Below the pieces are notes generated by a model, which saw only the letters and a program-made list of their open reading frames with translations, was not told the DNA's origin and ran no database searches. Below, one piece after another: positions 1-8,018 of a DNA stretch of 42,118 nucleotides. Origin of the DNA: Acidobacteriota bacterium. GTDB taxonomy: Bacteria; Acidobacteriota; Blastocatellia; UBA7656. The DNA lies in assembly GCA_016201275.1 (NCBI GenBank), contig JACQDB010000014.1, positions 1-42,118 of the forward strand, read 5' to 3'. Within the stretch, counting starts at the first letter, position 1. Every line of letters starts with the position of its first letter. The position numbers and the translations under genes were made by a program.

Positions 1-37
1 ATAGTCAAAGAGCGAAGTGAAAAAGCAGTTAAAATCA

Positions 38-66
38 ACTGGCAGTTTTCAATCAAAACAGCCAGA
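38..66. repeat. Partial copy of a dispersed repeat end
   Basis: The core resembles the repeat end at about 7949-7972 on the same strand, and the reverse complements of the copies at 20091-20115 and 41908-41935; all share a core reading roughly ctggcaattttcaatca. It lies just beyond the stop codon of the truncated gene at 126-647. No other repeat parts are visible in the first 125 bases, so the rest may lie outside the window or be lost. Confidence 0.45.
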
Positions 67-125
67 ACTAAACTAAATAGGCATTATACAAAGGTAAATT
101 CTGAAAATATGAAATACCTAGAAAT

Positions 126-647
126 TTAGGTTCCGGTGTAATCATTATAGAAAACATAGACCCTTGACCCCTCTTCATTGAAGATGGCATTGGGATGCGC
201 GTTTGGAAGCGCCGAGTACGTAAGCACCCGAATTCTGGCAAAGTGACCGCTCTCATCCGCTTTCACTATGACGACTCGTTGAGTGCCGTTGACCTCATAA
301 GCGGAGAGAACCACGATGCCATTTTTCTTGCTGACCTGCGCGGTGATGCCTAGAGATTGGCCGTCCACACTGGTGCCAAAATCAGGAAACAGGTCGAACT
401 CGTCAGTTACTTTGCCATCGGCCAGCGAAACACAGAGTAAGCGTGCTGACGCTTCTTCATTCCGTCCCATGGCAAATGCCAGTCGCCCATCATAGGCAAG
501 CGCCAATCCGTTGGCATCAACAATCAAACCACCGATGGTAAAGGGCAACAGAATTTCCCGCCGCTCTGCAAATGTAGTGGGGGTCAAGATCAGCGCCATC
601 AAGGCGAGAAGGCAGAGTTGAGAGATTACTTTTTTCCTTGCGTTCAT
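126..647 (-). CDS. Truncated paralogue of the 518-aa secreted protein next door
   Basis: This 173-residue protein begins with a clear signal peptide (basic MNARKK, hydrophobic core, cleavage likely after TFA near residue 27). The mature part then follows the same plan as the N-terminal third of the neighbouring 1061-2617 product: a short REI start, a hydrophobic strand, an SLADGKVTDE / SVAEGKVIDE motif, a QxSGHF-type segment, and FNEEGSRVYVF against FNADASRIYYM. It stops about 340 residues earlier than its paralogue, inside a beta-propeller-like repeat, so it is probably a truncated copy. The start is supported by AGGTGA seven bases upstream. It is the last gene in the direction of transcription before the window edge, and a repeat fragment lies just past its stop. 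Function unknown; secretion is inferred from the signal peptide. Confidence 0.7.
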   Translation of the reverse strand: MNARKKVISQLCLLALMALILTPTTFAERREILLPFTIGGLIVDANGLALAYDGRLAFAMGRNEEASARLLCVSLADGKVTDEFDLFPDFGTSVDGQSLGITAQVSKKNGIVVLSAYEVNGTQRVVIVKADESGHFARIRVLTYSALPNAHPNAIFNEEGSRVYVFYNDYTGT

Positions 648-1060
648 AAATCACCTGTAAAAAAAATCGTTGCGCTGGAAGTTGTCCGGCTTGATAAACA
701 ACGTGAGACAACTTCCTGGTAGCAGTCATGAGGCGACCGCGAAACCGTATGAAATGGGCATCCGGGCAGTGCCGGAAATCCTTGATGATGCGCTATCGTT
801 CTGTGTCAATGACGAGGCGACAGATCCTTCGCCTGCACGCGGAAGCCGCCACAACTGCGGTGACGGTCTGCCAAATGGAGCTAACGAAATTCAGGCTCCT
901 GCTATACAGCGAACCCAAACGCCAGGCCACGCTTCCGGTTCAGAAAATTTTTGTTTTTTTTGAAGCGTGCCTATTGGCGTAGATGCGAAAACTCGTTGGC
1001 CCCGGCAAGGGATGATATACCTTGCCGAGGCGCGTTAGCGAAACTCGTTGGTGTTTTCAA
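648..1060. other. Intergenic gap between the two paralogues
   Basis: No gene is convincing here. Two overlapping plus-strand reading frames exist, but neither has a ribosome site or a recognisable fold. The only clear structure is a hairpin at about 1002-1026 (cggcaagg / ccttgccg, 8-bp perfect stem). It follows the stop of the 518-aa gene and may act as its terminator, although there is no U tract. A short direct repeat, aactcgttgg, lies on both sides of the hairpin. Confidence 0.5.
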
Positions 1061-2617
1061 CTAGGGTTTGATGACGAAGGGTTTGGAGATCAAGCCATCG
1101 CGGTTGGTCACCTCGATGCGGAGTTCCTGTGTGGGCGGCAAATCTTTTCTGCCCAGAGGGAGTACGATTTCGCGCCCCGGATTGATTGGATTGCGTTCGC
1201 CATTGATTACTTCAACGCCATTGATTTTGACCTTCACGCCTGCAAGATAGTTCGCGCCTCTGATCGTGAGATTTTTCTTTTTGAGTTTGACACTGCTGAT
1301 TATCGGCGCGGTAGTGATTTCAGCAAGGTAGAGTTTGTTATCTCCCTTCACATAGGCCAGCAGACCGCGCGATTCCAGCAGGTAGATTTGATACATACGG
1401 GTGTCGAACTTCTCGTCGTTAACGATTTCGCCGGTTTGAGTGTCGAAGGAAAAGACGTGACCATTGCCCGATGACACCAGCCCCAAGGCTCCTGAGGCGG
1501 AAACCTGAGTGTTGTTGACCGGGTAGGTGCGATTCGCCAACGTCTCGCTGTCGCTGTGTTCGGGGAGTTCTACTGTGCTGACGCGCTTGATGGTGCCTTC
1601 GGCATCCAGCGTGAGAATATCCGACAAGCGGCTTCCTGATAGAATCAGCTTGAGCGATTCATCGAATTCTTTCACTTTAATTGGCAGCGGTGCCAGCAAC
1701 TTGTCCGTTGCTCGGTGAAACGCCATATTCTGACCAATTGCTGCAAACTGTCCGCTAAACAAAAACTCCTGGGCGATTCGTTTATCAAAGTCATACGTCA
1801 CATATATGCTTTTTGTATTGGGCGGATTCTCACGGGTAAAGCCGCCATAAGCTATCAGAAAGCGCCCGTTCTGACTGATGGATTGACCGCCGCCACCGCG
1901 TGCGCCTAACGCCGAATCAATTTGATAGTCCATCTCAAGCCGGTCGTTGGTTGACGTAAAGACATAAGCAATAGTGCCGGAGAGCGCGACCGCTTGATGG
2001 CGGACATCATTAAAGAAAACCGCCATACCGTAATCGTCCGCCGGTAAGGGCATAGTGGAAAGCGTATCTCCCGTTGAGGAATCCAGCAGAGCAAGGTTTT
2101 GCTGTCCCTCGGTGTCAATGAACATATAGTAGATTCTCGAAGCGTCGGCATTAAACGCTGCGGCGCTGTCTATCAATTCAAAAAATGGAGCGCGAGGAAA
2201 AGATTTCGCCCACAGTTTCTGTAGATGACCGCTTTGGTCATAAGAGAACAGCATGATTTTTTGCGCCTTGGTCGAATCCTGCCCCCATACGGCAAGTGTA
2301 TGTTTTTGACTATGGAGGCGCGGGGCGATTAACAGCCCAAAGCTATCGGTGGCTGGTGCAAACTCGGAAGCGAAATCCGCTTCGTCAATCACCTTTCCCT
2401 CGGCCACAGAAAATGAATAGAGCTTGATGGCGGTCGGCTCTTTGCCAAAAACGATAGCAAAGCCTAACTGGTTATCTTCGGTGAAGATGATTTGTGTGAA
2501 AAGACTACTCACTTCGCCGTTGAGCGGAAAAGTGATTTCGCGATGTTGAGCGAAACTGGCAGAAGCGCACACCATGAACAACAGTGCTGCATAAAGAAAC
2601 CGTTTTGACTGAAACAT
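1061..2617 (-). CDS. Secreted beta-propeller-like protein with C-terminal IPT/TIG-like domain
   Basis: The product is 518 residues. I set the start at MFQSKRF, because AAGGAG lies seven bases upstream and the signal peptide then begins cleanly (cleavage near ASFA, residue 23). The longer frame adds 13 residues without a ribosome site. The mature protein has repeated blocks of hydrophobic beta strands with short acidic turns, of the kind seen in beta-propeller proteins that read out log-like values (SVAEGKVIDE, LDSSTGDTLS, FDTQTGEIVNDE, LDAEGTIKRV). The last 80 residues (from about PIISSVKLKKK) resemble an IPT/TIG immunoglobulin-like fold, with GANYLAGVKVKINGVEV followed by an EVTNRDG strand. 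The subtilisin at 5638-7371 ends in a similar domain. Function unknown; likely periplasmic or surface exposed. No catalytic motif is visible. Confidence 0.75.
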   Translation of the reverse strand: MFQSKRFLYAALLFMVCASASFAQHREITFPLNGEVSSLFTQIIFTEDNQLGFAIVFGKEPTAIKLYSFSVAEGKVIDEADFASEFAPATDSFGLLIAPRLHSQKHTLAVWGQDSTKAQKIMLFSYDQSGHLQKLWAKSFPRAPFFELIDSAAAFNADASRIYYMFIDTEGQQNLALLDSSTGDTLSTMPLPADDYGMAVFFNDVRHQAVALSGTIAYVFTSTNDRLEMDYQIDSALGARGGGGQSISQNGRFLIAYGGFTRENPPNTKSIYVTYDFDKRIAQEFLFSGQFAAIGQNMAFHRATDKLLAPLPIKVKEFDESLKLILSGSRLSDILTLDAEGTIKRVSTVELPEHSDSETLANRTYPVNNTQVSASGALGLVSSGNGHVFSFDTQTGEIVNDEKFDTRMYQIYLLESRGLLAYVKGDNKLYLAEITTAPIISSVKLKKKNLTIRGANYLAGVKVKINGVEVINGERNPINPGREIVLPLGRKDLPPTQELRIEVTNRDGLISKPFVIKP

Positions 2618-2723
2618 AAAAAAACTCCTTGGACAAATTTTGCCGCATTCCCCCAACTACCAATCTTGTTGCGAGACGCAGGTTCAAAGAATTGGTCAGT
2701 CGAGCGACTTGCCCCCCGGCCTT

Positions 2724-2840
2724 TAAGGATTGTGGATGAAACAAAGTGCAACCTTGTACGGGCGACCACCGCAGGGTCGCCCATACAAGGCATTGGAAAA
2801 TCTCTCAAGTTTTGCAGGTTATGTAATCCACCATCCTAAC
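2724..2840 (+). repeat. ~115-bp inverted-repeat element, copy A
   Basis: One of three copies in the window (others 37156-37270 and 38302-38419). The centre is a long hairpin built from cttgtacgggcgacc and gtcgcccatacaagg. The right end reads atccaccatcctaac and the left end ttaaggattgtggat, which are imperfect inverted repeats of each other. It has no coding capacity and lies just upstream of the 518-aa gene, so it looks like a MITE. Confidence 0.75.
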
Positions 2841-3330
2841 TATCACTCGGAAGTCTCACGGGATTTGCTCATTCAAAATATTGAGGTGTGATTCGCGCCA
2901 CACACGAGATCGTTTGAATGGTTTGCACGGGACAAGGATGCACACGCATGACTGGCGTACTTTCCTTGATTAGCATTTTCTGAAAGCTGTCGTTACGGGA
3001 CAGGAGAATAATAAAATCGAAGCGGCGAAGTCAACGAAATTTTTTGCGTCTCCAAAAAATTTTCACTCCTTTGCTGCTGCCAGATGAAAGGCGATTCGCT
3101 ATAAAATCCGTTTGCACAATACAGGCAATCACCGACCCGACAACCCCGTTTGGCAAAGCGTAAGGCAGGGAATATCCAGCAAGAAAACTGAACCGCAAGC
3201 ACAACAAAGCGCCCGTCTTGAAAAAGACCGGCGCTCTGTGAGTGTTTACCAGATTGAACGCGCAATAGATGTTTGCTAACGCGCCGACTGCATCAAGACA
3301 GCCTTTCTTCAGGCATTGATGAATACAGGT
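2841..3330. other. Non-coding gap with one hairpin
   Basis: No supportable gene. A hairpin at 3208-3235 (agcgcccgtctt / aagaccggcgct, loop gaaa, one internal mismatch pair) is the only clear structure. A 90-codon minus-strand frame through this region (2993-3265) has no ribosome site and no recognisable features. Confidence 0.4.
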
Positions 3331-3467
3331 TCAGGCGAGTATGGCCACCATGTCGCGTTGCGGTTCGCCGCCGGTAACGCGGCCTTCGCTTTGGGAAACG
3401 TACATATCAATTTCGCTGCGGGCACCGAATTTGCCTTCCAGATAAATCCCCGGCTCTATCGAAAAAC
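3331..3467 (-). pseudogene. Duplicated 3'-end fragment of the M24 aminopeptidase gene
   Basis: This stretch matches 4169-4305 almost base for base over roughly 130 bp (about nine in ten identical by eye). On the minus strand it reads in frame as FSIEPGIYLEG, then FGARSEIDMYV, then PQRDMVAILA and a stop. The intact gene reads FGVRSEIDMYV and PQRELVAILA. It therefore holds only the last ~45 codons, including two metal-ligand glutamates, with no upstream part. Homology breaks off near 3467, about 70 bases before the antitoxin start. The changes are mostly conservative or silent, so the copy came either from a once functional paralogue or from an old duplication. Confidence 0.85.
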
Positions 3468-3539
3468 CGACAGGCAAAACGATGATATTCCATTTGTGCT
3501 ATACTGCCAGCGATTATTATTGAGTCAGGAGATTATCCT

Positions 3540-3713
3540 ATGGCGGCAAAAATGAAGGTAACCAAAGCGTCAACCAATGGTGCGAGCCGAGCAGAAAAGA
3601 CACCCAGGCGAACCGGGAAAGGTTCAGGAAAAGCTAAGGAAATGACTGCCCGTGAAGCGACTCTGCGAGCTTGGCAGAAAACCTATGAGAATCGTGAAAA
3701 GCGACTGGGGTAA
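3540..3713 (+). CDS. Small basic putative antitoxin (57 aa)
   Basis: ATG at 3540 follows GGAGA with good spacing, and the frame closes with TAA at 3711-3713, six bases before the PIN toxin start. The product (starting MAAKMKVTKAS, ending YENREKRLG) is very basic in its first 35 residues and ends in a likely amphipathic helix around REATLRAWQKTYENREKRL. Its position directly before a PIN-domain gene suggests the antitoxin of a type II pair, with a basic DNA-binding-like part and a helical toxin-neutralising tail. I do not recognise a named antitoxin family. It is too short to be noticed by length-filtered gene finding. A TATACT hexamer at 3500-3505 could be the -10 box of the pair, but I see no good -35. 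Confidence 0.7.
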   Translation: MAAKMKVTKASTNGASRAEKTPRRTGKGSGKAKEMTAREATLRAWQKTYENREKRLG

Positions 3714-3719
3714 TTTCGG

Positions 3720-4157
3720 ATGGCGATTATCACTTTCGATACGTCCATCTTTATTGCCTACAAACCGACAGTCCTTCCTATTGGTTTTCGTATGTCTGCC
3801 GTGGTGTTGCAGGAGCTGACGACGGGAGCGGCTGATAAATCGGAGGTTCAGCGTTGGCATACGACGTGGAAGCTACACGAAAAAGAAAAAACCTTACTGG
3901 TGCCAAGCGGAGAAGATTGGTGGCTTGCTGGTAAGGTTCTCAATTCCTTGCTTCGCGGTTTGAAATCAAAAGCCGCTGGTAAAACGCCGAAACTCCCAGC
4001 CGATGAAAAGCAGCGGATCATCAGAGATGTATTGATTGCCCGCACCGCCAAAGGCGCTGGCGCGTTGCTGATCACCAATAACATCTCTGACTTCAAAATG
4101 ATTCAACAATTCTGCAATGTCCGTTTCAAAAGCGGCAAAGCATATTTCGGCTATTGA
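3720..4157 (+). CDS. PIN-domain toxin (VapC-like)
   Basis: The 145-residue protein has the size and acidic residues of a PIN-domain ribonuclease. Asp7 lies in the opening strand (FDTSIFIAY), Glu32 after the second helix (LQELTTG), Asp103 in RDVLIA, and Asp124 in LLITNNISDF. These match the usual metal-binding quartet of VapC toxins, which cleave tRNA or rRNA. The gene starts six bases after the antitoxin stop, consistent with a two-gene operon. It converges with the M24 aminopeptidase gene, leaving only 11 bases between the stops. Flanking duplicated aminopeptidase sequence suggests the pair arrived as a unit. The exact RNA target cannot be told. Confidence 0.85.
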   Translation: MAIITFDTSIFIAYKPTVLPIGFRMSAVVLQELTTGAADKSEVQRWHTTWKLHEKEKTLLVPSGEDWWLAGKVLNSLLRGLKSKAAGKTPKLPADEKQRIIRDVLIARTAKGAGALLITNNISDFKMIQQFCNVRFKSGKAYFGY

Positions 4158-4168
4158 CGCCTGATTCA

Positions 4169-5365
4169 TTACGCCAGAATCGCCACCAGTTCGCGTTGCG
4201 GTTCGCCGCCGGTAACCCGGCCTTCGGTTTCGGAAACGTACATATCAATTTCGCTGCGGACGCCGAATTTGCCTTCCAGATAAATCCCCGGCTCTATTGA
4301 AAAACAGGTGCGCGGAATCAGCACGCGGTCATCTTTGGTTTCCAGATTATCTATGTTTGCGCCGTTGCCGTGAACTTCCGTGTGAATGTTGTGGCCGGTG
4401 CGATGAATAAAATAATCGCCGTAGCCCGCTTCGACAATCACGGCGCGACAGGCATCGTCCACTTCCCAGCCGTGAATCGTGCGGCCTTCTGCGAAAGCCT
4501 GTTTGACGAAATCAATCGCTGCATCACGGGCATCGCGTACAGTGGTGAAAACTTTGTTGACCTCTTCGGGAATCGTGTCGCCTACGAAAGCTGTCCACGT
4601 AATGTCTGCATAAACCGAGCCGGGTTTATCGAGTTTCGCCCACAAATCAATCAATACGAAATCGTCCGCTTTGATGGGCGCGTGGTGGTCTTTGGTAGGG
4701 CCGTAATGGGGCTGGGCGCTGTGGGCGTTGACGGCGACAATCGGCGGGTCTGCGGTTATCATGCCGCGTGAGGCGAAACGCTCCAGAATGAATTGCTGTA
4801 TATCGTATTCGGTGGTCGGTGCGCTGGCTTTGATGCGGCGACCGATCTCCGCAAAAGCTTCTGCAACGCTGGCGTACAAGCCGCGTCCGGCCTCTTCGTG
4901 CATCGCCAGTTGTTCATCGTTCCAGGCGGCTTCAAACTTCTGCACCAGATTGGCCGAAGTCACCGGCTCGACGCCGAACGAGCGAATTAACTCAATGGTT
5001 CCGGCATCCACTCTCGACAGATAGGGAATCGCCGCTTCGGGTGAATACTGCATGGCAACACGAGGCGCGCCGTTGGCATTGAGCGCAAGCAGTGCGGTCT
5101 TCAAATGCGAGTGCAGTTGTTGCCAAGGCAGATAAATCTGTTTGCTGCCGGGCAGATGATCCAACACATCGCGTTCAATGGAATGGACGATGCGCGTCGG
5201 TTCGCCAGCGGCTGGCACTAGATAAAACCAGCGGCGTGTAGCCATGTGACCTTCCGCAGGCATTCCTAAAATGTTTGCCGCAATCGGGTCGCTGTTGCGG
5301 AAACTGTAAAACAACCAACCGTCGAGTCCGGCTTCCTGTAGAGCTTGCTGAATTTCTTCGATCAA
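4169..5365 (-). CDS. M24 family metallopeptidase (Xaa-Pro aminopeptidase type)
   Basis: The protein (398 residues) has the creatinase/aminopeptidase layout: an N-terminal domain of about 155 residues and a C-terminal pita-bread domain. The five metal ligands are visible: Asp240 (LIDLWAK), Asp254 (YADITW), His325 (RTGHNIH), Glu358 (FSIEPG) and Glu372 (RSEIDMY). The expected reaction is removal of an N-terminal residue before proline, in the cytoplasm; there is no signal peptide. I choose the TTG at 5363-5365 as start because GGGAGG precedes it by seven bases; the longer frame places this ribosome site inside the gene. The 3' end is duplicated at 3331-3467. Substrate choice (Xaa-Pro versus other dipeptides) is not settled by sequence. 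Confidence 0.88.
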   Translation of the reverse strand: MIEEIQQALQEAGLDGWLFYSFRNSDPIAANILGMPAEGHMATRRWFYLVPAAGEPTRIVHSIERDVLDHLPGSKQIYLPWQQLHSHLKTALLALNANGAPRVAMQYSPEAAIPYLSRVDAGTIELIRSFGVEPVTSANLVQKFEAAWNDEQLAMHEEAGRGLYASVAEAFAEIGRRIKASAPTTEYDIQQFILERFASRGMITADPPIVAVNAHSAQPHYGPTKDHHAPIKADDFVLIDLWAKLDKPGSVYADITWTAFVGDTIPEEVNKVFTTVRDARDAAIDFVKQAFAEGRTIHGWEVDDACRAVIVEAGYGDYFIHRTGHNIHTEVHGNGANIDNLETKDDRVLIPRTCFSIEPGIYLEGKFGVRSEIDMYVSETEGRVTGGEPQRELVAILA

Positions 5366-5405
5366 AAGTTTGCCTCCCAAATAAGCTGTAGCATTGCAGA
5401 AAAAT

Positions 5406-5535
5406 ATTTTTCACCACGAAGAACACGAAGATTTCAAAGCAAGATTCATGAGATGTCAAACTCTCTGATTTTCGTGATCGCCGCTTTCATATTGATGTCT
5501 TCTCTTGGTGCTCTTTGTCTTCTTCGTGGTGAAAA
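5406..5535. repeat. 130-bp terminal-inverted-repeat element
   Basis: The ends are tttttcaccacgaagaacac and, inverted, ttttcaccacgaagaagac, about 24 bp with few mismatches. The interior has no gene. The ccacgaagaacacgaag type of end is seen as dispersed repeats in many bacterial genomes, which supports a mobile or amplified origin. It sits directly upstream of the aminopeptidase start, so it may influence that gene's transcription. Confidence 0.6.
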
Positions 5536-5585
5536 TCTTTTCTTGCTGTCTATCGTAATTCGATTGAGTAAGAGGTTTCGCCTAC

Positions 5586-5632
5586 AACCTTCCGATTGCC
5601 TTTTCCAGGCCGCAACCAGAAGGTTGTATGCG
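5586..5632 (-). terminator. Possible terminator hairpin after the subtilisin gene
   Basis: Inverted repeat of acaacctt and aaggttgt separated by about 28 bases, placed just past the stop of the subtilisin gene. No strong U tract follows, so this is a weak call. Confidence 0.3.
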
Positions 5633-5637
5633 GAACT

Positions 5638-7371
5638 TCATTGTTTGGTCACCGACAGCGCGTTGGAGCGCTCGCCGGTATTGCGATTGATAACCGTGAC
5701 ACGGACTGCTGTGCCGACCGGGAATAAAGCCTTGATGTCGGCTTTGGGCAACTTGGCGAAAACGTGAGTGAACGAGCCATTGCCCAAGGCATAGGCCGAA
5801 TCGTAGCGGGCGCTGGCGACGGTCGTGCCGTTGACTTCCACATCCATAGCGCCTTGGACGAATCCCAACCCATCTATGTCTATGAATTTTTTGGTGACCA
5901 CGACTTTGGTGATGCCCAAAGCGGGAAGCGCAGCAGTGCGATTGGCCAGAGCGTTATAGGCATTGGCGCGACCGGCGCTGGTGACTTTCGAGGCCAGAGG
6001 CAAAATCGGTTCCGCCGTGGCAATGATGCGCTGTTTGATTTGCGCGGCGGTCAAAGACGGTTCACGCGCCGCCAGCAAGGCGGCGATGCCTGTGACGTAA
6101 GGCGCGGCAAAAGAGGTGCCTTCATCCATCGTGTAAAACCCGGTGGAGCCTGCGAAGGTGCGCGGCGCGGTGCTTAACACCTGAACGCCGGGCGCGGCAA
6201 CGCCTACCGAAGTGCGCCCGAAATTTGACCACTCCGGGACGCCATCGTTGCGATCAATCGCTGCCACCGATAAGACGTTGGTCAATTCGCCGCCCCACGC
6301 CGCAGGATATTCCGGCGCAACATCTAGATCATCGCCGAGGCTGCGGCTGGCTCCACAGATGCCATTGCCCGCCGAACAGACGAAGAGAATTTCCCGATTT
6401 CCGGCTGCCGTGATGGCGTCTTTCAACGACTGCGAAAAACTGTTCGAGCATTCAATGGCCGACGGTCCCCAACTGGCATTGATGACGCGCACGTTGACGC
6501 CTTTGCGTTTTTGCGCCACGGCATAGTTGATCGCTTTGATGGCTCCCGAAGTGGTGCCACTGCCGCCGGAGATAAATTTCAACGGCATCAATTTTACGTG
6601 CCAGGCGACGCCGGTTATGCCTATGCCGTTATTGCCAACCGCGCCGACGATGCCGCTCACAAAAGTGCCGTGATAATCGTTGCCATTGAGGTCAAAAACT
6701 GCATTGGTATCGTCTTTGAAATTCCAGCCGTTGACATCATCTATCAGGCCGTTGTTGTCATCGTCCAAGCCGTTGCCAGCGATTTCATTGGGATTGGTCC
6801 AGATGTTGGCGGTCAAGTCCTGATGCCCAATATCCACGCCGGTGTCGGTGATGGCGACCACCACATCATCGCTGCCGGTGGTTAAATCCCAGGCGCGAGT
6901 TGCGGCAATGTCAGCGCCGACTTTGCCGCCTGCGCCGTTATTGTACAACGACCACATATCGGCGAAGCGTTCGTCATTCGGCACGGTTTCGGCAGGTTCA
7001 AGCAAACGATCCGGCTCGGCGTACTCGACTCGCGGGTCTTGCAAGGCCGCATCAATCGCGGTTTCGACCGAGGTGTAGTCGTCGAGTTCGATGACATAGA
7101 GGGGCTGCTGCAAGTCATCGGCAAGCGCTTCGGCACGGCGACCGCCGCGTGGTACGAGTTCTCTGGCGAGTTGATTTTGCGGCTCGTTGGGCAGCCCGAC
7201 GTTATCGCGCTCCGGCTGAAATTTAGCTTTTAATTTGACGAGGATTTGATTGCGAACATAAGCGGGATTGCCGCCGGTTTGGCGCTTGCTGGCAACGGCT
7301 TGCGAGCGCGGCAGCACCAGCAAGGCGCAACTCGCCAGCGCGAGAAACAGGGAAAGATGCTTCTTGAACAT
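5638..7371 (-). CDS. Secreted S8 subtilisin-family serine protease
   Basis: The 577-residue preproprotein starts with a signal peptide (cleavage near residue 27) and a propeptide-like region (YVRNQILVKLK, then YVIELDD...VEYAEPDRLL), as in fervidolysin-type subtilases. The catalytic domain spans about 135-470: Asp176 (ITDTGVDIGH), His234 (NDYHGTFVSG), oxyanion Asn336 (CSAGNG) and Ser420 (EGTSFAAPYV). All are intact. A calcium-binding-like Asp/Asn-rich loop (GLDDDNNGLIDDVNGW) follows the Asp site. The last ~95 residues look like an IPT/TIG-like beta domain similar to the end of the 1061-2617 product. Expected role: extracellular or periplasmic protein degradation. GAGG lies upstream of the ATG. 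It is transcribed alone. Confidence 0.93.
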   Translation of the reverse strand: MFKKHLSLFLALASCALLVLPRSQAVASKRQTGGNPAYVRNQILVKLKAKFQPERDNVGLPNEPQNQLARELVPRGGRRAEALADDLQQPLYVIELDDYTSVETAIDAALQDPRVEYAEPDRLLEPAETVPNDERFADMWSLYNNGAGGKVGADIAATRAWDLTTGSDDVVVAITDTGVDIGHQDLTANIWTNPNEIAGNGLDDDNNGLIDDVNGWNFKDDTNAVFDLNGNDYHGTFVSGIVGAVGNNGIGITGVAWHVKLMPLKFISGGSGTTSGAIKAINYAVAQKRKGVNVRVINASWGPSAIECSNSFSQSLKDAITAAGNREILFVCSAGNGICGASRSLGDDLDVAPEYPAAWGGELTNVLSVAAIDRNDGVPEWSNFGRTSVGVAAPGVQVLSTAPRTFAGSTGFYTMDEGTSFAAPYVTGIAALLAAREPSLTAAQIKQRIIATAEPILPLASKVTSAGRANAYNALANRTAALPALGITKVVVTKKFIDIDGLGFVQGAMDVEVNGTTVASARYDSAYALGNGSFTHVFAKLPKADIKALFPVGTAVRVTVINRNTGERSNALSVTKQ

Positions 7372-7514
7372 TACGACCTCTTCAATAATGACAACGATTT
7401 CATGTTGGGAGATTGATTAACAGAGCGTAGCAGAAACCGCCGAGGGCTTACAACTCCCGACAGTTCGTCCGTAATTTTACAACTGTTGCCAGTCCGTCCA
7501 GATGCTTTTGTAAC

Positions 7515-7616
7515 TAGAGCGTGTCGCATAAATGGATTTTCTGTCCATATATTGGGTGCGATGGTTTAACCATCTACAATATCTGGGCGGTTTCTGGAAT
7601 TCCGCGACACGCTCTA
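7515..7616 (+). repeat. 102-bp MITE-like element, copy 1
   Basis: Ends are a perfect 13-bp inverted repeat: tagagcgtgtcgc at 7515-7527 and gcgacacgctcta at 7604-7616. The inside shares clear similarity with 34966-35067 (for example gatggtttaac, and ttctggaatt against tgctggaatt), and both copies are exactly 102 bp. There is no coding capacity, so mobilisation would need a transposase supplied elsewhere. Confidence 0.8.
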
Positions 7617-7700
7617 ACGACCCAGCCTGCTTTGCCCCGCAAGGGGTGTAGGAAATTAGCCCGTGCGGTAGGCACTGGAATCAAGTTGGGCAACTGCGGC

Positions 7701-7760
7701 GCGCCCTGAAAGGGTGCAGGAGATACAACGCCGCAAACTTCCTGCACCCTTTCAGGGCGC
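7701..7760. repeat. Perfect 20-bp inverted repeat
   Basis: The arm gcgccctgaaagggtgcagg at 7701-7720 is matched perfectly, inverted, at 7741-7760, with a 20-base loop. Each arm also contains a smaller palindrome (ccctgaaaggg). The right arm begins the block that recurs inverted at the end of the window, whose last 20 bases are the same sequence as this right arm. Confidence 0.8.
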
Positions 7761-7815
7761 GACCATCAAGCCGCCTGCGCCTTCCCGTGGCTTCACCACG
7801 GGCTAATTTCCTGTG

Positions 7816-7936
7816 CGCCTCTGGCGCAACAACGAATTCCCTTGGCTTTCCCACAGGCTACTCTCCGCTACGCCTCTGGCGCAAAGACTAATTCCCTTGG
7901 CTTTCCCACAGGCTACTCTCCGCTGCGCCTCTGGCG
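7816..7936 (+). repeat. Tandem repeat, 55-bp period
   Basis: The unit beginning cgcctctggcgca starts at 7816, 7871 and 7926, giving two full 55-bp units and the start of a third. Units also share aattcccttggctttcccac and aggctactctccgct. Differences between units are only a few bases, so the expansion is recent. Confidence 0.8.
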
Positions 7937-8018
7937 CAAAAACTAAGCGACTGGCAATTTTCAATCAGACTGGGTAGATACATGATTTTTCTGTAATCCC
8001 TGAGTCAGCAGAGAAGGC

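Larger units (their letters stand above)
7372..8018. other. Repeat-rich intergenic region, left part
   Basis: No gene is supported. The sequence is a patchwork of the 102-bp element (7515-7616), a perfect 20-bp inverted repeat (7701-7760), the tandem 55-bp repeat (7816-7936) and a dispersed-repeat end (7945-7976). The subtilisin promoter on the minus strand must lie within the first ~140 bases, but I cannot point to convincing boxes. Confidence 0.6.

Noticed and set aside
670-982. Two overlapping plus-strand frames (97 and 84 codons) in the gap between the paralogues
   Set aside because: They overlap in different frames, lack ribosome sites and look like no known protein.
2509-2808. A 99-codon minus-strand frame upstream of the 518-aa gene
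   Set aside because: Its start is inside the ~115-bp repeat and its end is out of frame with the real gene.
7701-7936. Possible CRISPR array from the evenly spaced 55-bp repeats
   Set aside because: Units are directly adjacent with no unique spacers, and there are no cas genes.
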